A stretch of 64,000 nucleotides of DNA from Oscarella lobularis (GCF_947507565.1 NC_089183.1:2170001-2234000); one strand, 5' to 3'; positions 45,301 to 59,000 are shown, counted from the first letter of the stretch. The notes: generated from the sequence alone by a model not told the origin. Numbers and translations are program-made.

Positions 45301-48300
45301 TTTAGTCCTGTATGTACAGCAAACGTATTTAGTTTGACGTTGGTGAAAGGAAGCGTATCTTGAGGACTGTGGCTGCTAATTGACAACCAATAACTGTCAA
45401 TAGAGCTCTCTGTATCCGTGAATGTATCCCACGTAGCTTCGATTGACGTCAGTGATGTCTGGAAACGAATAGTACGAACGTCCCCAGGTGTTGGTGGAGT
45501 CGTATCGATAGTAACGCCATTTGATGACGCGGTGGTTTCTAATCCATTTGTGTTGTTGCAGCGGACGATCCCATAGTACTTGATTCCATTCCGCAGCTGA
45601 ACATTAGTGAAACGATATCGAGTTACACCTTTTCCCACATTTACAAAGTCGCGAATATCGGCGCTATCATTGCTCGTACCAATGCCCACCGAACACTGAC
45701 CCAATCCGCTCTCGTCGTCTTCAAACTCGTCCCAGTTCAAAGAATATGTGGTCGTTTGTGTTTGGAAATCGACATCTGTCGTTCCGTCTCCATCTCGGAC
45801 AATCCCAGCGATCGGTGGACTGTCGTCAAATAGAAGACCGTCTGAGCAGATCTTTGATAACAGCCCAGCTCGATTGCGAGCTACAACAGACGAATAGTAC
45901 GTTAGTCCCGATACGAACGTGATCATGAAATTTGACGCCGTCGTTCGCGTGCCGACGTTCGTGAATACTTGCGATTGAGTACCGCATTTCGTAGTACCGA
46001 CTGACCACTTGTAGTACCAGATGGGACTTTCGGCGTCGGTGAAATTCTCCCATGAAGCGATGATTCCAAATGGACTACGAGGCCAAGTAAAAGAGATGGT
46101 CATCTCTGACGTTACAGGCGCCGTTATGTCCACAGTCACTCCGTCAGAGACGTCGGCAATTTGCAAACCTGCTCCATTGTAGCAGATAACGGACACGAAG
46201 TATTTCTGTCCATTTTCGAGAGGAAGATCTGCCTCAAATGTAACATTTGAACCGACCGCCGTATACACCTGAACATCGGTTGCACTTGGCGATGTACCAA
46301 TCGCCCATTCGAAATAGTCTACTGAGCTTTGCAAGTCTCTGAATCCGTACCAATGCGCTATGATTTTGCTATCGTCTGCTTGGTACATCATTCCCGGTTG
46401 AACGGCGCCGTGAATGACAACGCCTGTTTTGGGAGAAGTGGTATCAATCAAAATTCCGTCGGAGTTCACACACGTGCGTAGACGAGCTCCATTCGTGGTA
46501 CAGACTAATGCGTAGTACACATTGTTCTGTTCCAGTCTCAGGTTGCTGAACGAATGCGACGTAGAAACGTTAGATATCGTTGTCGGTGGCACAATGTCAT
46601 TGTCTCCTGGTGACGAACCCAGACCAACATGGAGAAGAGCGATACCAGATTCAGGATCTGTTACTTGCGACCACGTAAATGACACGGTCTCGCTTGACGA
46701 CTGATAGTCAATATCTGTTGATGGATTATTTCCGTCTCTCACTACAACGTTTCTCGGCGACGTTGTATCGATCAGGACGCCGTTTGATCTACTCGCTACT
46801 TTGAGTCCAGCTCCATTGACGCCTTGTACTGTTACACAATACTGAACATTGTGATCGAGTGATTGATTGGAGAAGACCTCGTTAACTAGTCCGACGGGCT
46901 CAAACTCGCTCAATATATAGAATCCAGTACAGTCTTGGTCGTAATTCCACTCGTAGAATTCGATGCCACTCTCAGAATCGGTAAAATGATCCCACCGAAA
47001 TTTCAAAGCAGTATTAGACGGAGAATACTCAATGTCCGTTGTAAGGCCACACGGATCGGGACACAAGTCGTAGACTGCTCCCGACGTAGGAACGCTTGTA
47101 TCTACTGCGATTCCATCCGATATCGATGTCGTCGATAGACCAGCGCGACTAGTACAGCGTACGGCTGCGAAGTACGTCGTCGACATTGACAAGGCTATCG
47201 TATACGTATAGCTTGTACTTGTCGTCAAAATAGACTGTTCTGGAACAATGTCTCCCAGTTGCAATTCATTCCTCGTCGATCCCAGTGACCAGAAACACGA
47301 TGCAAGACCACTGGCGGATGGAAAGACTTTCCACTTGCTTTTCACGCCTGTTTGCTGAACTTGAAAATCTCTGTCTTCGTCTTCATCGTTTACATTATCT
47401 TCGTACCGAATATCAGCTATCTCTGTCGCGACGGGAGGATACGGATCGATGAATACTCCGTCCGATGTAACGTCCGTGTAGAATCCGGCTTTGTCAAAAC
47501 AACGTACGGTTACACTGTACACGGTCTCTGCTGCCAAATCTAACAGTTTAGTGGTCATTCGGCTGAGAGCAACATTGCCGAACGGAAGTACGATTACATC
47601 CGGCGATGTTCTACGAACTGCCAATTGGCAATAGTCCAATCCACTCTGTTCGTCTCGAAACCCGAACCACCTCGCACTGATTGACGTGTTCACGTGTTGG
47701 TAGTCAATATCTGTAATGAGACCGTCATACACTGTTCCGCCTAGAGGCGCATCATAGTCGGCGATCACTGCATTCGAGTCGACGGAACTTGCCAATAGAG
47801 CTTCGTTCTCGATTGACAAACTGAGTGTATACGAGTAGCCTGATTGGAAATTTCCGTTGAGAAGGATTCGATCTGAAGGTGAAAACGTAATATCGATGAG
47901 ACAGTCGTTGAAATCGGCGCAACTGTACGTTTGGTAACCAGCCGTGTTGCACGCTGTATCGGCCGAATTCTGTACATTGGTAGAACACATTGTCCAGCTC
48001 ATTTGACGTATGTCGCTCTCGGGATCATTACAACCTTTCAGCGTGGCTGCAAAGCGACGACTCGGTGATGTGAAATAGTCGCGCTGAGTTTGATCGGTCG
48101 TACTGTTAACAATCGTCACTGCTCCTGCTACTGGTGCCGTTGTGTCTACGGTGACGCCGTCCGACGATCTGATGGTGAACAATCCAGCGCGATTATACAC
48201 TCTCAACGTCACGTAATACGTTGTGCCGTGAGTCAGAGTGAGTCCAGTTATCTCTCCAGTCGCTGACGACACAAAGTCCTCGATATTTGTGCTACCGGCG

Positions 48301-48879
48301 CTTGTGCCCACGGCGATTCTATAGCTGTCTGTATCGATTCCACTTTCGGGATCCTCAATGGTATTTGGGTCCCAATGAATTGAAACTGCGTTAATTCCAA
48401 TTTGATAGTCGATATCTGTCACTTGATTTGGACCAGGACGACTTCCATCGACCCCGATTACTGGAGCGGTGACATCAACGAAGATCTCGTCGGACTTTTT
48501 CGCAGTTTCTGCGTCTCTCACGTTTTTGGCTGTAGCGTCGACTCTGTACGTGCCTCCGTTTGTTAGTGTGAATTGGTTCGTAACCGTTACGTCGTGTATT
48601 GTTTCACTGGCGATTTCTATCTGGCCCGTTGACGAATACACTACCGCATCACTGTTGGCTCTGTCGACTAATTGCCAGTCGATTCTGACGTTGCCGCACG
48701 GAACTTTGAAGCCTTCAAACCTCATCTTCATTTCTCGATTATTCGGCAGCATCAGATACGACTTTCCATCTGTGCCTTGTACAAGAGACAATAACTGTGA
48801 TGATGACGTAGACTCAAAAACGGATATGACGGCGTTCGTTGGATCAACATCTGTCGTTGGTTTCTTTGTGCGCAATGGC
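42393..48879 (-). CDS. Giant extracellular Ig/FN3-like repeat protein exon with two in-frame stops
   Basis: A single minus-strand frame runs from the acceptor at 48880 (TTTCTTAG) to 42393, about 2,160 codons. It is broken only by TGA at 44847-44849 and TAA at 43941-43943, and the frame is the same on both sides of each. It encodes about 20 repeats of ~105 residues. Each has the pattern ID/VDTTxPxxG, then W-x-x-F-x-D-x-ESGI, (I/V)GTxxG, and YYxxVxxxNxAGLxxxxSDGV. These look like Ig-fold/fibronectin-III-type beta-sandwich repeats; paired cysteines occur in several. The 5' exon with a signal peptide was not found, and the last codons (FGA-stop) overlap a possible GTGCGT donor, so the 3' end is also open. 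Probably an adhesion or matrix protein by architecture, intact until recently or wrongly interrupted in this assembly. Confidence 0.7.
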
Positions 48880-49250
48880 TAAGAAACTCAGGCAACGCAC
48901 TCTAAACAATACCATACAATATTTTCGTGACGTAGATGAGAACCCTGCTTTTACACATGTACTTCCGTACTGCATCCTGGTTCACTGGAATTGTTCATGA
49001 TAGTTTTCTTCACCCCACGGCATCATCTAAACGAGCAACATTTTTAGTGCACTTGGTTCCTCTAACAGAAGTTTTCTCAAAAGATCTTAACAATGTTACT
49101 TAGTGTTCTCGTAAAAATGCGGTGTGCATGGCGAAGGAGACTGTAAAGAAAGAAAGACAGAAAGAAAAGGAAGAAAGAAAGAAAGTAAGAAAGTTAAACG
49201 TCAGTTTGCTTGCAGAGCAATCAAACGACGAGAAGAGAAATGAATAGACT
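48880..49250. other. Spacer with GAAA microsatellite
   Basis: 49136-49196 is an imperfect (GAAA)n tract. No gene content recognised; the missing 5' exon of the giant repeat gene is not evident here. Confidence 0.5.
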
Positions 49251-51163
49251 TTATGAAATGATGGCTAAGCTGCTTTCTAGGTAGCCCTAGTGCACAAGTA
49301 TGATGTTCAGACAAACGCAATAATGAGCTCACCTTTATAGCCGTCCCAACGTTATGAAAATCAAAGAAAAACGTATCATGACCGTAAATAGAATTTATCT
49401 CGTAATACGTCACAGCAGAATTGCCTGCCAAAGAAGAAGACGGGCGCTACAACGAAGGCGGAGGAATTTACAGATCTTTTACCAGTCTTCCTAAGAATGT
49501 CAGCCGCTTCTCGCTGCTGAGAGACGGGAAAAAGAACGTCGCTAGGAACGCCCAGTACCTAATTAATTAAACACATCAAGTACACGCGCGCAAATAGTGA
49601 AATACCACTTCAATTGCACGTACCAAAACAGGGCACGTGATTCGTGCAACGCCACTCAATAGAGAATCGCACCCATCACCCAAGTCAAACAGATCCATAG
49701 CCTAAGACAAAGTACAGCCTCAGTCTGAACAAAACAGTAAGGTCCATGCATTCTGTACCTTTGATATGTATAGGGTAGAATTGGGATCATAGATTAGAGA
49801 AAATTTGTTACCGGCATGTTCGAGATAGTGCTCGATTTCAAAGTCAGGGCAAAAGTTGGGTGGCTCGGTGGGACTGCGTCTCTCGTGTCCAAACCGCTCT
49901 TCCCATTCAGGACCGCTTCGGTACGTATACGTGCCCAATTCGCGAGCGTGACGCATTCCAACAAAAGGAAATTTGCCTTCGTAGTAGTTACCACCATTCC
50001 AGTTGGGATCCGACATGATGATGCGTCGTTGGCAATAGCGCAAAGCAATTGACTGGGGATGCGTGCGTACGCACGCCGACACAGAAATGGCTCTGTGAAA
50101 TCCGAAAGATTTGAAATAGCTCGGGTTCTGTATGCATTACCGTTCCACGCGGTCCGGAAAGAGAGCTGCTGCTTGGAATGATTCCATTCCACCGAGCGAT
50201 GAACCGATAGCAGCGTGAACCTAACGAGTCCCACTTTGACTATGCTCCCCTTCGTATCATTGACCTTCTCACTTTTTCTATCCCAAGGTGATCAAGGAGC
50301 AAAAACTGAGATCTGACCATGTCTTCCACAGTCAGAAGAGGAAACGTCATGCCATATGGCTACACGTCAAACTGAGGCTAATTTAGGTATTGCGATGATA
50401 TCCTTCTGTTGACCTTTTGCGTTTCTGGGTTAAGACTCGATGGGCCCCTACACAAACGAAATTATGAAGGAAAGAAACATGACGTTTCGTTTCGTCCTTA
50501 CGTAGATCCGTAGCAGCTACCCAAATTATTAGTACAAATAACGAAAAACTCGTCCGTATTAAGAGGACGGCCGGGCCCAATAAACTCCTCCCACCAGCCC
50601 GCATCAGGATTACCCTATATCGTACATAATTCAATATCAGACACGCTCCAGCTCGCTCCTAAAATCTTCTACAAACTTTGTTACTCTTTGCATGCGACGA
50701 CGTCGACAGGACCGGGTGCAATAGAATCGCATTCGACTTGGAGTCGTTCAGCTTGCCCCACGTTTCGTATGCAATTGAAATTTCAGGCAACATTCCGCCC
50801 CAGCGAAAATGGAATGGCGTTTTGCTGCTAAACGTCTCGTAGCCGCGAACACGGTCGCTGTATCTCGGCTCCGGCCATTCATCGGGCCTGTGAATACACG
50901 TGAAAAATATGTAACGTCACGCGGCGGGCCGCGCGAGTACTCAGTAGGATGACGAACGGCCCGAGATCCTGCTCGTCCGGCACGTTACGTCGATGAGAGC
51001 GCGCTTACCGGGCGAGACATGGGAAGTCGGCTTGCATTCCACGAAACGTGTTAGGCGTATCGATCGGTCCGTCGTGCGGGTCTGGTGTTTTGACTGAGCT
51101 GCTCGATAGCCTTGCTAGAAATCTGCGAGCTGTGCTCGCGCGATATATAAACGCACGTAGCAT
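49251..51163 (-). CDS. MetX-type homoserine/serine O-acyltransferase, mitochondrial-type leader
   Basis: Eleven exons (51163-51009, 50887-50677, 50614-50502, 50447-50414, 50359-50273, 50220-50141, 50092-49759, 49701-49624, 49558-49483, 49424-49333, 49286-49251) join without a stop into 431 aa. The start [20 protein letters not shown] is Arg/Ala/Ser-rich without acidic residues, like a mitochondrial targeting peptide. Family motifs: [70 protein letters not shown], nucleophile elbow GSSLGGM (Ser), [44 protein letters not shown] (Asp), SIYGHDTFF (His). The alpha/beta-hydrolase triad is complete. The family transfers acyl groups to homoserine or serine in fungi and bacteria. The animal-side substrate is uncertain. 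Confidence 0.85.
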
Positions 51164-51429
51164 AACACTGCAGTAGCACACAACGCGACGTCCTAAACAC
51201 TGGGACTATGATTGTACGGGCATCCTAGTGATTTTCCCGGCTGTTGATATGGATATTCTCTGGCTGCATGTACACAATTGTCTATTGGCTGCTCCTTCTC
51301 TGCTTCGTCGCTCCACCTGACGCATTTCGAAGCGGCGGGCTCACAGTCGAGTGCCTCTTCTCGTCGCAGCGAAGAGATGAACTTCGTAGAACACGAAAAG
51401 GACGACTATCGTGACTGGCGAATTTCGTC

Positions 51430-51512
51430 GCGTCGACAAATTCGTCACGCGCGCGGGTCAAGCCGGCGCGCGCGCGTGTCAAGTCGGCGCGCGCGCGCGC
51501 GTCTAAGTCACC
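51430..51512. repeat. CG-dinucleotide microsatellite
   Basis: Runs of (CG)n within GGCGCGCGCGCGTGTCAAGTCGG-like units, repeated about three times, just upstream of the MetX gene. Alternating C-G tracts of this kind can adopt Z-DNA. Overlapping frames are low-complexity Arg/Ser and not supported as genes. Confidence 0.6.
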
Positions 51513-52816
51513 GACACGTGGATTGGCAAGACGTCGGCGCATCGAGTTGACGTCGCGCGTCAGCAGGACGTTCCCTTCTGCGCGACGAACAGCACGCCGT
51601 CGCCGTCGACGCGCCTCAATCGACCGTTCAGTACGTTTGGATCGAAGTTCGTTCTGTTGCCATGGCAACGACGACGAATCCCACCATCGATCCGTTCGTC
51701 CCGCGCTCGAATTGAGCGACATGAAGGAGAAGTTGAGCAGTCCCGTGCGCAACGCTCGCAACGTCGTCGTTCGAGCGACGCTCAGCGAACAGTTTGCCGT
51801 CGCCTTTCAAGAGCACGTCGAGAAGGATCCGCTTCATCGCGTCGATCGGCCGATCAATGCGTCGGCTGCATGGCGTCTACGTCGAACGCGAAACTCGTTC
51901 AATTGTGCGGGGATACAGCCAGTTGCCCGCCTGATCCCACGATGACAAAAATTGCAGTTGCTCTAGCTGAGCGTCTCTCTTCGCTTCGTACATCTTCACC
52001 GCCGTTTGCATCACCTCGTACAAGTACGAGTGTCGCAGCGAAGGCGACCAATGCGTTCCGCCTCCGAAAAATGCGACAGATCTGAGCGCGGAAAGATGCT
52101 GCGAAGGTCTCGCCTGCACAGACGTGGGCGACAATGAAAATCAGCGTACGAGCATCAGTGAAGGCAGGGACTACGTGCGCCTGTTGGCCGTTCTATTCTT
52201 GCGGTTCGTGCTGCAATAGCGACGTTTGTCACGGAGCTCCCCTATAGGCACTTGTAGCTGATTGGCATGCGACAGTGTTAGAGGCAAAAAAAGGAGCTAC
52301 GCCCACGCAGAGCTCCGAAGACACTTTCTCTGGATGTCAAGTCGTTATTATTATATGTCTGGCGTGTTCGTGGTGTCGTTTCCGTGTTTGAGCTTCGCTT
52401 TGTTTGTCGTTCGGCGAATAATCGGCATGTAGACCTACGTGGAATAAATTCGCTCTATGCATTCGAGTCGCGCGCTGTGTCCGCGCGATATGTACACACG
52501 CTTTGGGCTCTTTGCTCTGGCTCTGCACGTCAAATGAGCTGTTTGAACGCTCTGCTGGACGCATTTCCGTCGAACGGAAGACTGGGCTAGCGATATAACG
52601 GGTCAGATTTAGGTACGCCAACGCCTATACCTACGTGCCTTGTAGAAAGAAAACGCTCAGTTATGTTGCTGCAAGACGAAGGATGGCTTAGCGAGACGGA
52701 GATTCTCCTGCACAGAGAATCGGTTGCAGCCGAAGGAGATCCCGGATTATCAGTGTACTTCACTGTGACAAATAAATGTTGTAATTTTTTGGAACCGATA
52801 ACACTACTACTTTTCT
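51513..52816. other. Ambiguous coding region; Cys-rich frame at 51969-52209
   Basis: Several overlapping frames on both strands look partly coding. The most interesting is plus-strand, open from 51969 to a stop near 52209: a hydrophobic lead (LFASYIFTAVCITS), then YKYECRSEGDQCVPPPKN and AERCCEGLACTDVGDN, a C-x6-C…CC-x4-C pattern like small secreted disulfide-rich peptides. It has no ATG. The minus strand over the same bases also reads sensibly (VMQTAVKMYEAKRDAQLEQL). Further on, 52663-52780 (plus) reads LLQDEGWLSETEILLHRESV and ends near an AATAAA. I cannot decide among these. Confidence 0.3.
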
Positions 52817-53030
52817 TAAAGATGACGAGGGCAAGGTCAAAGTTACGTGAAAAAAAACACTGCCTGTTATTAATATATATAGCAAGCAACGCAAGCAACG
52901 GGGGAGAAAACCCAAGTATTTTGTAGATGTAAGGCAAATCAGAATCATCGTTGCCAACAACAATAAACTAGACGCAACTGTTGCGGATAAAACTCAAAAC
53001 TCACGTTCTGGACGCCACTCTGCGACGCAA

Positions 53031-56000
53031 TTACTCCTCGTTCAGCTTCTCCACCTCGTCGATGTCGTCGGTGCGCAGCTCCCTAATCTTCTTTCCGAAA
53101 TGATCCTCAATTCTTTTCAGGTACTCGCGCGAACGTATGCCGTCGACGAAATTGATCGCCAAGCCCGACTTGCCGAACCGGCCCGTACGACCGATTCGAT
53201 GCAGATAGGTTTCAAAGTCGGGCTGACGATAGACGTCGACCGGGATGTCAAAATTGAAGACGACCGTCACCTGCTCGACGTCGATGCCGCGCGCGCAGAC
53301 GTTCGTCGTGATGAGCAGCTTCTCTTTGCCGTCGCGAAAGCGAGTGAGGATCGTCGCACGATCTTCGAGGGTCAACTCGCCGGTGAGAAGAGCGACGGCG
53401 TGCCCGTCGTTTTTCATTTTCTCGCACAAGGCGGAGGCCGACTTCCTAGTCTAGAATAGAGAAAACAAAAAAATGACGCATTCGCTTTCGACGCGGTAGG
53501 TCTAAACGATTCATCGCGGTCATTTTTTCCTTACGTAGCAGAAAACAATTGCCTGGCCTATCGTAACGACTCCGTAGATGTTAGACAAGGCCACGAATTT
53601 CTCCTCTTCCTTCTGGCAGATGGTATAATATTGCCGAATGTTGTCGAGCGTCTCGTCTTCTTTCTTTAGACGAATTACGATGGGGTCGGGTATGATTCTC
53701 TTTGCAAACGACATCACTTCGTCGCTGTACGTCGCCGAGAAAAGCATCATCTGGCAGTCGGGCTTCAACTGTCTGCGCGCGAGAAACACCGTCTCGAATC
53801 TTAGAATTTTTTTTGTTTCGGCTTTTTACCTTTGAACTCGGACAGAGTGATCTTGAAAATTTTGCACGTTTATCATGATGTCGGCTTCGTCTAGGACAAA
53901 CACCCGAATTCTATTCGGATCCAGACACCGTCGCCTCGTCAGAAAATCGAGAACTGTTCCCGGCGTTCCGACAACTATTTGCTCGGCTATCATCTGCCCC
54001 CTTTCAGCTAAAAACCAAAATATTGCACAACAGTCAGTCAAAAAAGCGATGTTTAGTTACGTTTCTTTCCTTTGATTGCAAGCATAATCTTAATTTCAGG
54101 TATAAATCTGGCCATTTCGGAGATGACATCTCCAGTCTGCACAGCCAATTCGTAAGTGGGCGATAAGATCAGGACCTATCAAATTCCCACTAATGAGTCG
54201 TCTTCTCGACGAAACATTTACTTGAGGCCACATATTCGTCTTGTCGACACGATGGAGAAGCGCCAAAACAAATGCCGCAGTTTTGCCTGTGCCAGACTGA
54301 GATTGAGCGATCATATTACATGGACTGCGCAGAAACGAAAAAAAAAAGAATCTTCAGAAGGAAGAACGAATCCGAGATAAGAATTCACGGATCGGCAATC
54401 AAGGCAGGTAGAGCCGTCTCCTGAATCTTCGACGGCGTATTGAACCCCATTCCGTAGATGCCGTCGAGAAGTTCCCTCGACCTCGAAAAGAAAGAAAAAG
54501 GCCTTACACACGCCAACTGAGAAAAAACACCATTTCTCACAGTCTAAGCTGTTCAAAGGATTTGACGCTGTAGAGAGGCGAATTGGGATCCTTCTGTTGG
54601 ACTTCAACCGACACTTTCGCCTTCACCAATCCGTCGTGCAACAATTTATTCAAAAGAGACGCTTCGGCGGCAGTCGTCGGCTTGTCTAAGAATAGTCAGA
54701 CGTATTTGTTAGTCCACTCTAGATAGAGGGGTTGCATGTGACGTCATGATCCACGTGACGTTGACCGTGGTGGGCAAACTGGTGGGCGCGCCTGCGGGCA
54801 GCTGGGTGTATCGATGAAAATCCACCCTATCCGTCGGGGACCGGGTACTTATCACTTAGAAACGGTCTTTATAGGGCTTTTAGTACTGCCAATTTCGCTC
54901 AACATCCGCAAGTATCGGAGCGGCGAGCTAATTTGGGGGGCGTGACTCGTTGACGATGAGGCTCTAATTTATGCTGACTCGGTGCTTACTTTGTTGACTT
55001 TAGAGGGAGAAGGGTGTGCCTATCGCGTGTAGCTATTCCATTCTGTCACTGAATTTCGCATTAAACGTATATGCTGCGTTTTCTGGGCACACTTAGCGCG
55101 CGTGTAATGGAACGACTTTCGAAACGTGTCTCCGGTCTTTCTCGCGAGTCACAGGCGAGATATAGGGCGAAAGTCACTGCTGCTGGCTTGCTCGTTGATC
55201 CGTACGAGATTGATGAATGGACGGCGTCTCCTGATGAGATTCCTGACGTGAAATCGAGCGATATGATAATCTACATGATATCAACACCGAGTCCTTACAC
55301 AAGACAGGAAATAAAGGTTCGGGTAATGCATTGACTTACGGCCATGACTGCAGTACTTCATTAGGCCTGGAAAGGAATGCTTAGTGGAGACAGTTTCGTA
55401 TCTGCTGGCTGGGTGCACAATCTGCAATTGCACAAGTTTCTTGATTCTTCTGGAGAAAAGAAATTCGTTATCATGGGAAAGGTGAGTTGCAGGTACACTC
55501 TATCATACAAATCTGTTAACATGCATCAAGGTGAGGCATTCACAAAGATCAGATGCAGATCACCTTCTTCCGTGGGCAATTTTTGCGCGTGACGGAGAAG
55601 TTCTTTCTACGCATTGCACCTGCATGGCAGGGTATTTCTTGCATATTGATGACGTGCTTACTTATTGATGACGTGCTTACTTCACTGACAATAGACTGGG
55701 AGAAGCATGCTCTCATATAGCGGCAATCCTCTCCTGCGCTGTCAATGCTGCTGATGCGCGACGAAATTGCGGCGACGACTCCTGCACGTCCCAGTCATGC
55801 GTTTGGTTGCCGCCACGCCGCAACGTGAGTTCGATTGTTGTACGTGACTGTCCTTACACTTGAATTTTAGGTCAAGCCTGCATTTGTTCGCGACATCTGC
55901 TTCAGCAACCCAAAGCGGAAGAAGAGTGGCGAAGCTGCCAGTACACAGGTTGCTGGGAAGGAAATTCTTCCTCTGAGAGCTACTGCACGCCTATCTAGGT

Positions 56001-59000
56001 TGAGGGGAAAGTTATTAGTCCTCCCAGTGAAGACCAGCTGAAAGCGTTTTACGACGGGATAAGCGGGGCCAAGCAAAAGCCAGCTATTCTGCTGGTCACT
56101 CCTGGGTACGCCAAGGACTTCGTCCCTAAGGCCAGCAATCCGTCATTTCCCAAGCCCATTACGGATCTGTACGATCCTGAAGCATTGGAACTTTCTTACT
56201 GCAGCCTGCTAACAAAATGTGAACAAATGAAAAGCAGTATTACAGTAAGGGCAACGCGAACACTACCTAAGCTATCAGCTGTAACAATTTTTTTGAGGTT
56301 TCCGCCGACCAGGCGTTAAAGATCGAGGCGGAGACACGAAATCAGGCGTCCAGCAAACTGTGGTCTGCTCACAGAGCTGGAAGAATAACGGCGTCAAATT
56401 TCAAGGATGCGGCACACACCAAGCGCGATATGCCGTCTGTTAGTCTAATAAAGAGACTGTGCTATCCACGCGCTTTCTCAACAGAGGCTACTAGGTAAAG
56501 GTCAGTAACACATAAAAGGGAATTTCTGATTACTTTTGCAAAGGTGGGGTCAAGAGAATGAAGAAACGGCACGACAAGCCTACTTTGCTGCGGCTACACA
56601 CAAGCACGAAGGTCTCACCATTCATCTTGCTGGCCTCTTCCTTGATCCGGAATGCTCATTCATTGGTGCATCTCCGGATGCATTGGTTTGTTGCGAGTGC
56701 TGCGGTCAAGGCACGGTCGAATTGAAGTGCCCGTTCACTGTGCGAGACAGCCCCCTGCGCAGCACTGCCAATCTTTGCCTGACGGAAACTGACGGGAAGT
56801 GGATGCTTCAGAGAGATCACGCCTACTATTACCAGGTGGGCATTGGGCAGAGGGGACTTCCGACGGGAGATCACGCGTACTATTACCAGGTACAAATGCA
56901 AATTCATGTCTGTCGCGTGTCATACTGCGACTTTGTGGTGTGGACCCCACAAGAAATGGCCGTCGAGCGTATTCATCCGGATCCTGAATTCATGCGAGAG
57001 AAATTGGAGAACGTCAGTCACTTTTTTACCTACGGGCTTTTGCCGGAGATTGTCGGGAAATGGTACACGCGGAGGCCAGTGGTGAGCACCGACAATATCG
57101 TACCTGTTCCGGTCGTCAGTCGTGACGACGTGCAAGTAATCGACGCTACTGATACGAGTGATTCTGCTTCCTGGTGCTACTGCGGCGAGCCAAGCAAGGG
57201 CCTGATGATCTTCTGCGAAAGCAAAAAATGCAGAATTAAATGGTTTCACTGCGACTGCCTAAGAATGCAGTCGGTGCCAAAGGGCAAATGGTACTGTCCC
57301 TCTTGCAGAAAAGTAGACAATGCTAAATGAGTAGTTCAATTAATGGTAGTAGTGGGGGTGAATATGACGTCTATTCTCCACTGACAACGGACGGACACAG
57401 GTTAACACAAGCACAACATACCCTAATCAATTTATCTAGAGTTGAGTTACCGCTACTGCTGTTGGAGATGAAGGAGATTGGCATGACGCTCTGTAGGATC
57501 GTGTACTTCTGTTTCAGGACGCCTATGAGTCGCTCAACATGGATCCTTACCAGCGATAACTCTCGACTCCAGTCGACATCAATCTTCTCGAGCTGTTTCC
57601 TGCCTCTGGTAAATGTTGGCATCTTAATTTCGCTCATGGTAAGTCGAGCGTAGGCATGACAGGTAAATCCACGATCTGCTAGAATTACGTCGCCTGTGAC
57701 ATAAGACAGTCATAACCATAACACAGTCACGCAGAGGTATTGACCTACCCGGTAGCAGTAGATGCGTTAGGCCCGAACTTTCCAGTATGTCTTTGTCAGA
57801 CATACGACCACCAGCTGCATGGGAAAGAAACGAAATGGTTCCTTGAGGTGATATGCCAATCAGAAATTTGATTGTCGAATGATGTTTGTAATTGCTCCAG
57901 ACTTGGGCTCTCGCAAGCAGGTCGGACGGTCGTTCTATGAATATCTCGGTGCAATCGACTATTACACAGCAGGACTTGAAGAATTTGCGGAAGGACGTGG
58001 GCATTGTCAGACGAAGCGTCTCTCTGTCGGGCCAGCAAATCAGGTGAGCACATTTGATGTGCATCACATCCAGAACTTGGTGAAAATGCCGAGATACCGT
58101 ACTTTTATGTACGCCATACCGATCGCCTATGTCTTCGTCCGTTAGATTCAGACGGATCTTTAAGAAGAACATGACGAAAATGTCCTTCTTTGTTAGTTTG
58201 TTCCCTTCAGGAAGGGCATCTTCAACCAGCTGGAACAACGAGTAAAAAACAGGCCATTCATGAATACCTACGAGTGAGTACACACTGAGTCAGTAATGTA
58301 ACAGTAATGAAATTTGAATACCTGTGTAGAACTTCAATTTAGAATTGTTATTCTTCAAGAAGTCGAACGAGATAGAAATTTGACCAATTGCCTCCCTCAA
58401 ACCGTCTCGTTCGTCGGTCATTCGCTGCAACTCGCTTTCCAGCCCCTTGATGGCAGTGAAAGACATGTCTGTTTGACAAGAAGAGGCCATGCAAGTATCA
58501 TCATTCGCTTCGTCGATAAGGCTTTCGTCCACAGTCATATCGATTGTGCAAGCAACGGATTCCTCACTCTCAGCAGCAGACAATAGCCCCCTCCTTCTTT
58601 CGTGACGTTCGTATCTGCCAATTGACGTCTTCGTCGACACAGCTGAAAATGAGTACCCCATCCGCACGCTGGGAACCCAATCAGGGTTTGTTGCATCCTG
58701 TAGCGGTGAAGGTGAGCCTGTAGCAAGACGCGGCGATTAATTAAATTTTAGGTAAAAAACCATTCTCGTACCGCTAATGAAGTGAGCCGAGCAAACTCTT
58801 GAATCGGCAGAGGGAGCCCAGTCTTTCCTCCTGATTGCCGCTATCCATTTTTCGCGTCGTCGAACGCGTAAATCGTCTGTTGTCTGGCAGGAACGACGCA
58901 CAGAATTCGTGGAAGAAGGGATACGGAAAAAGCGAATTCCACTGCCGCTTTCCGATCGATTCGCGCATCCGATTACGCAGCACGTTTGAACCATATCTAC

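Noticed and set aside
51282-51761. Arg-rich minus-strand frame near the CG repeat
   Set aside because: Frame openness follows from the CG-rich simple repeat; no domain and poor amino-acid composition.
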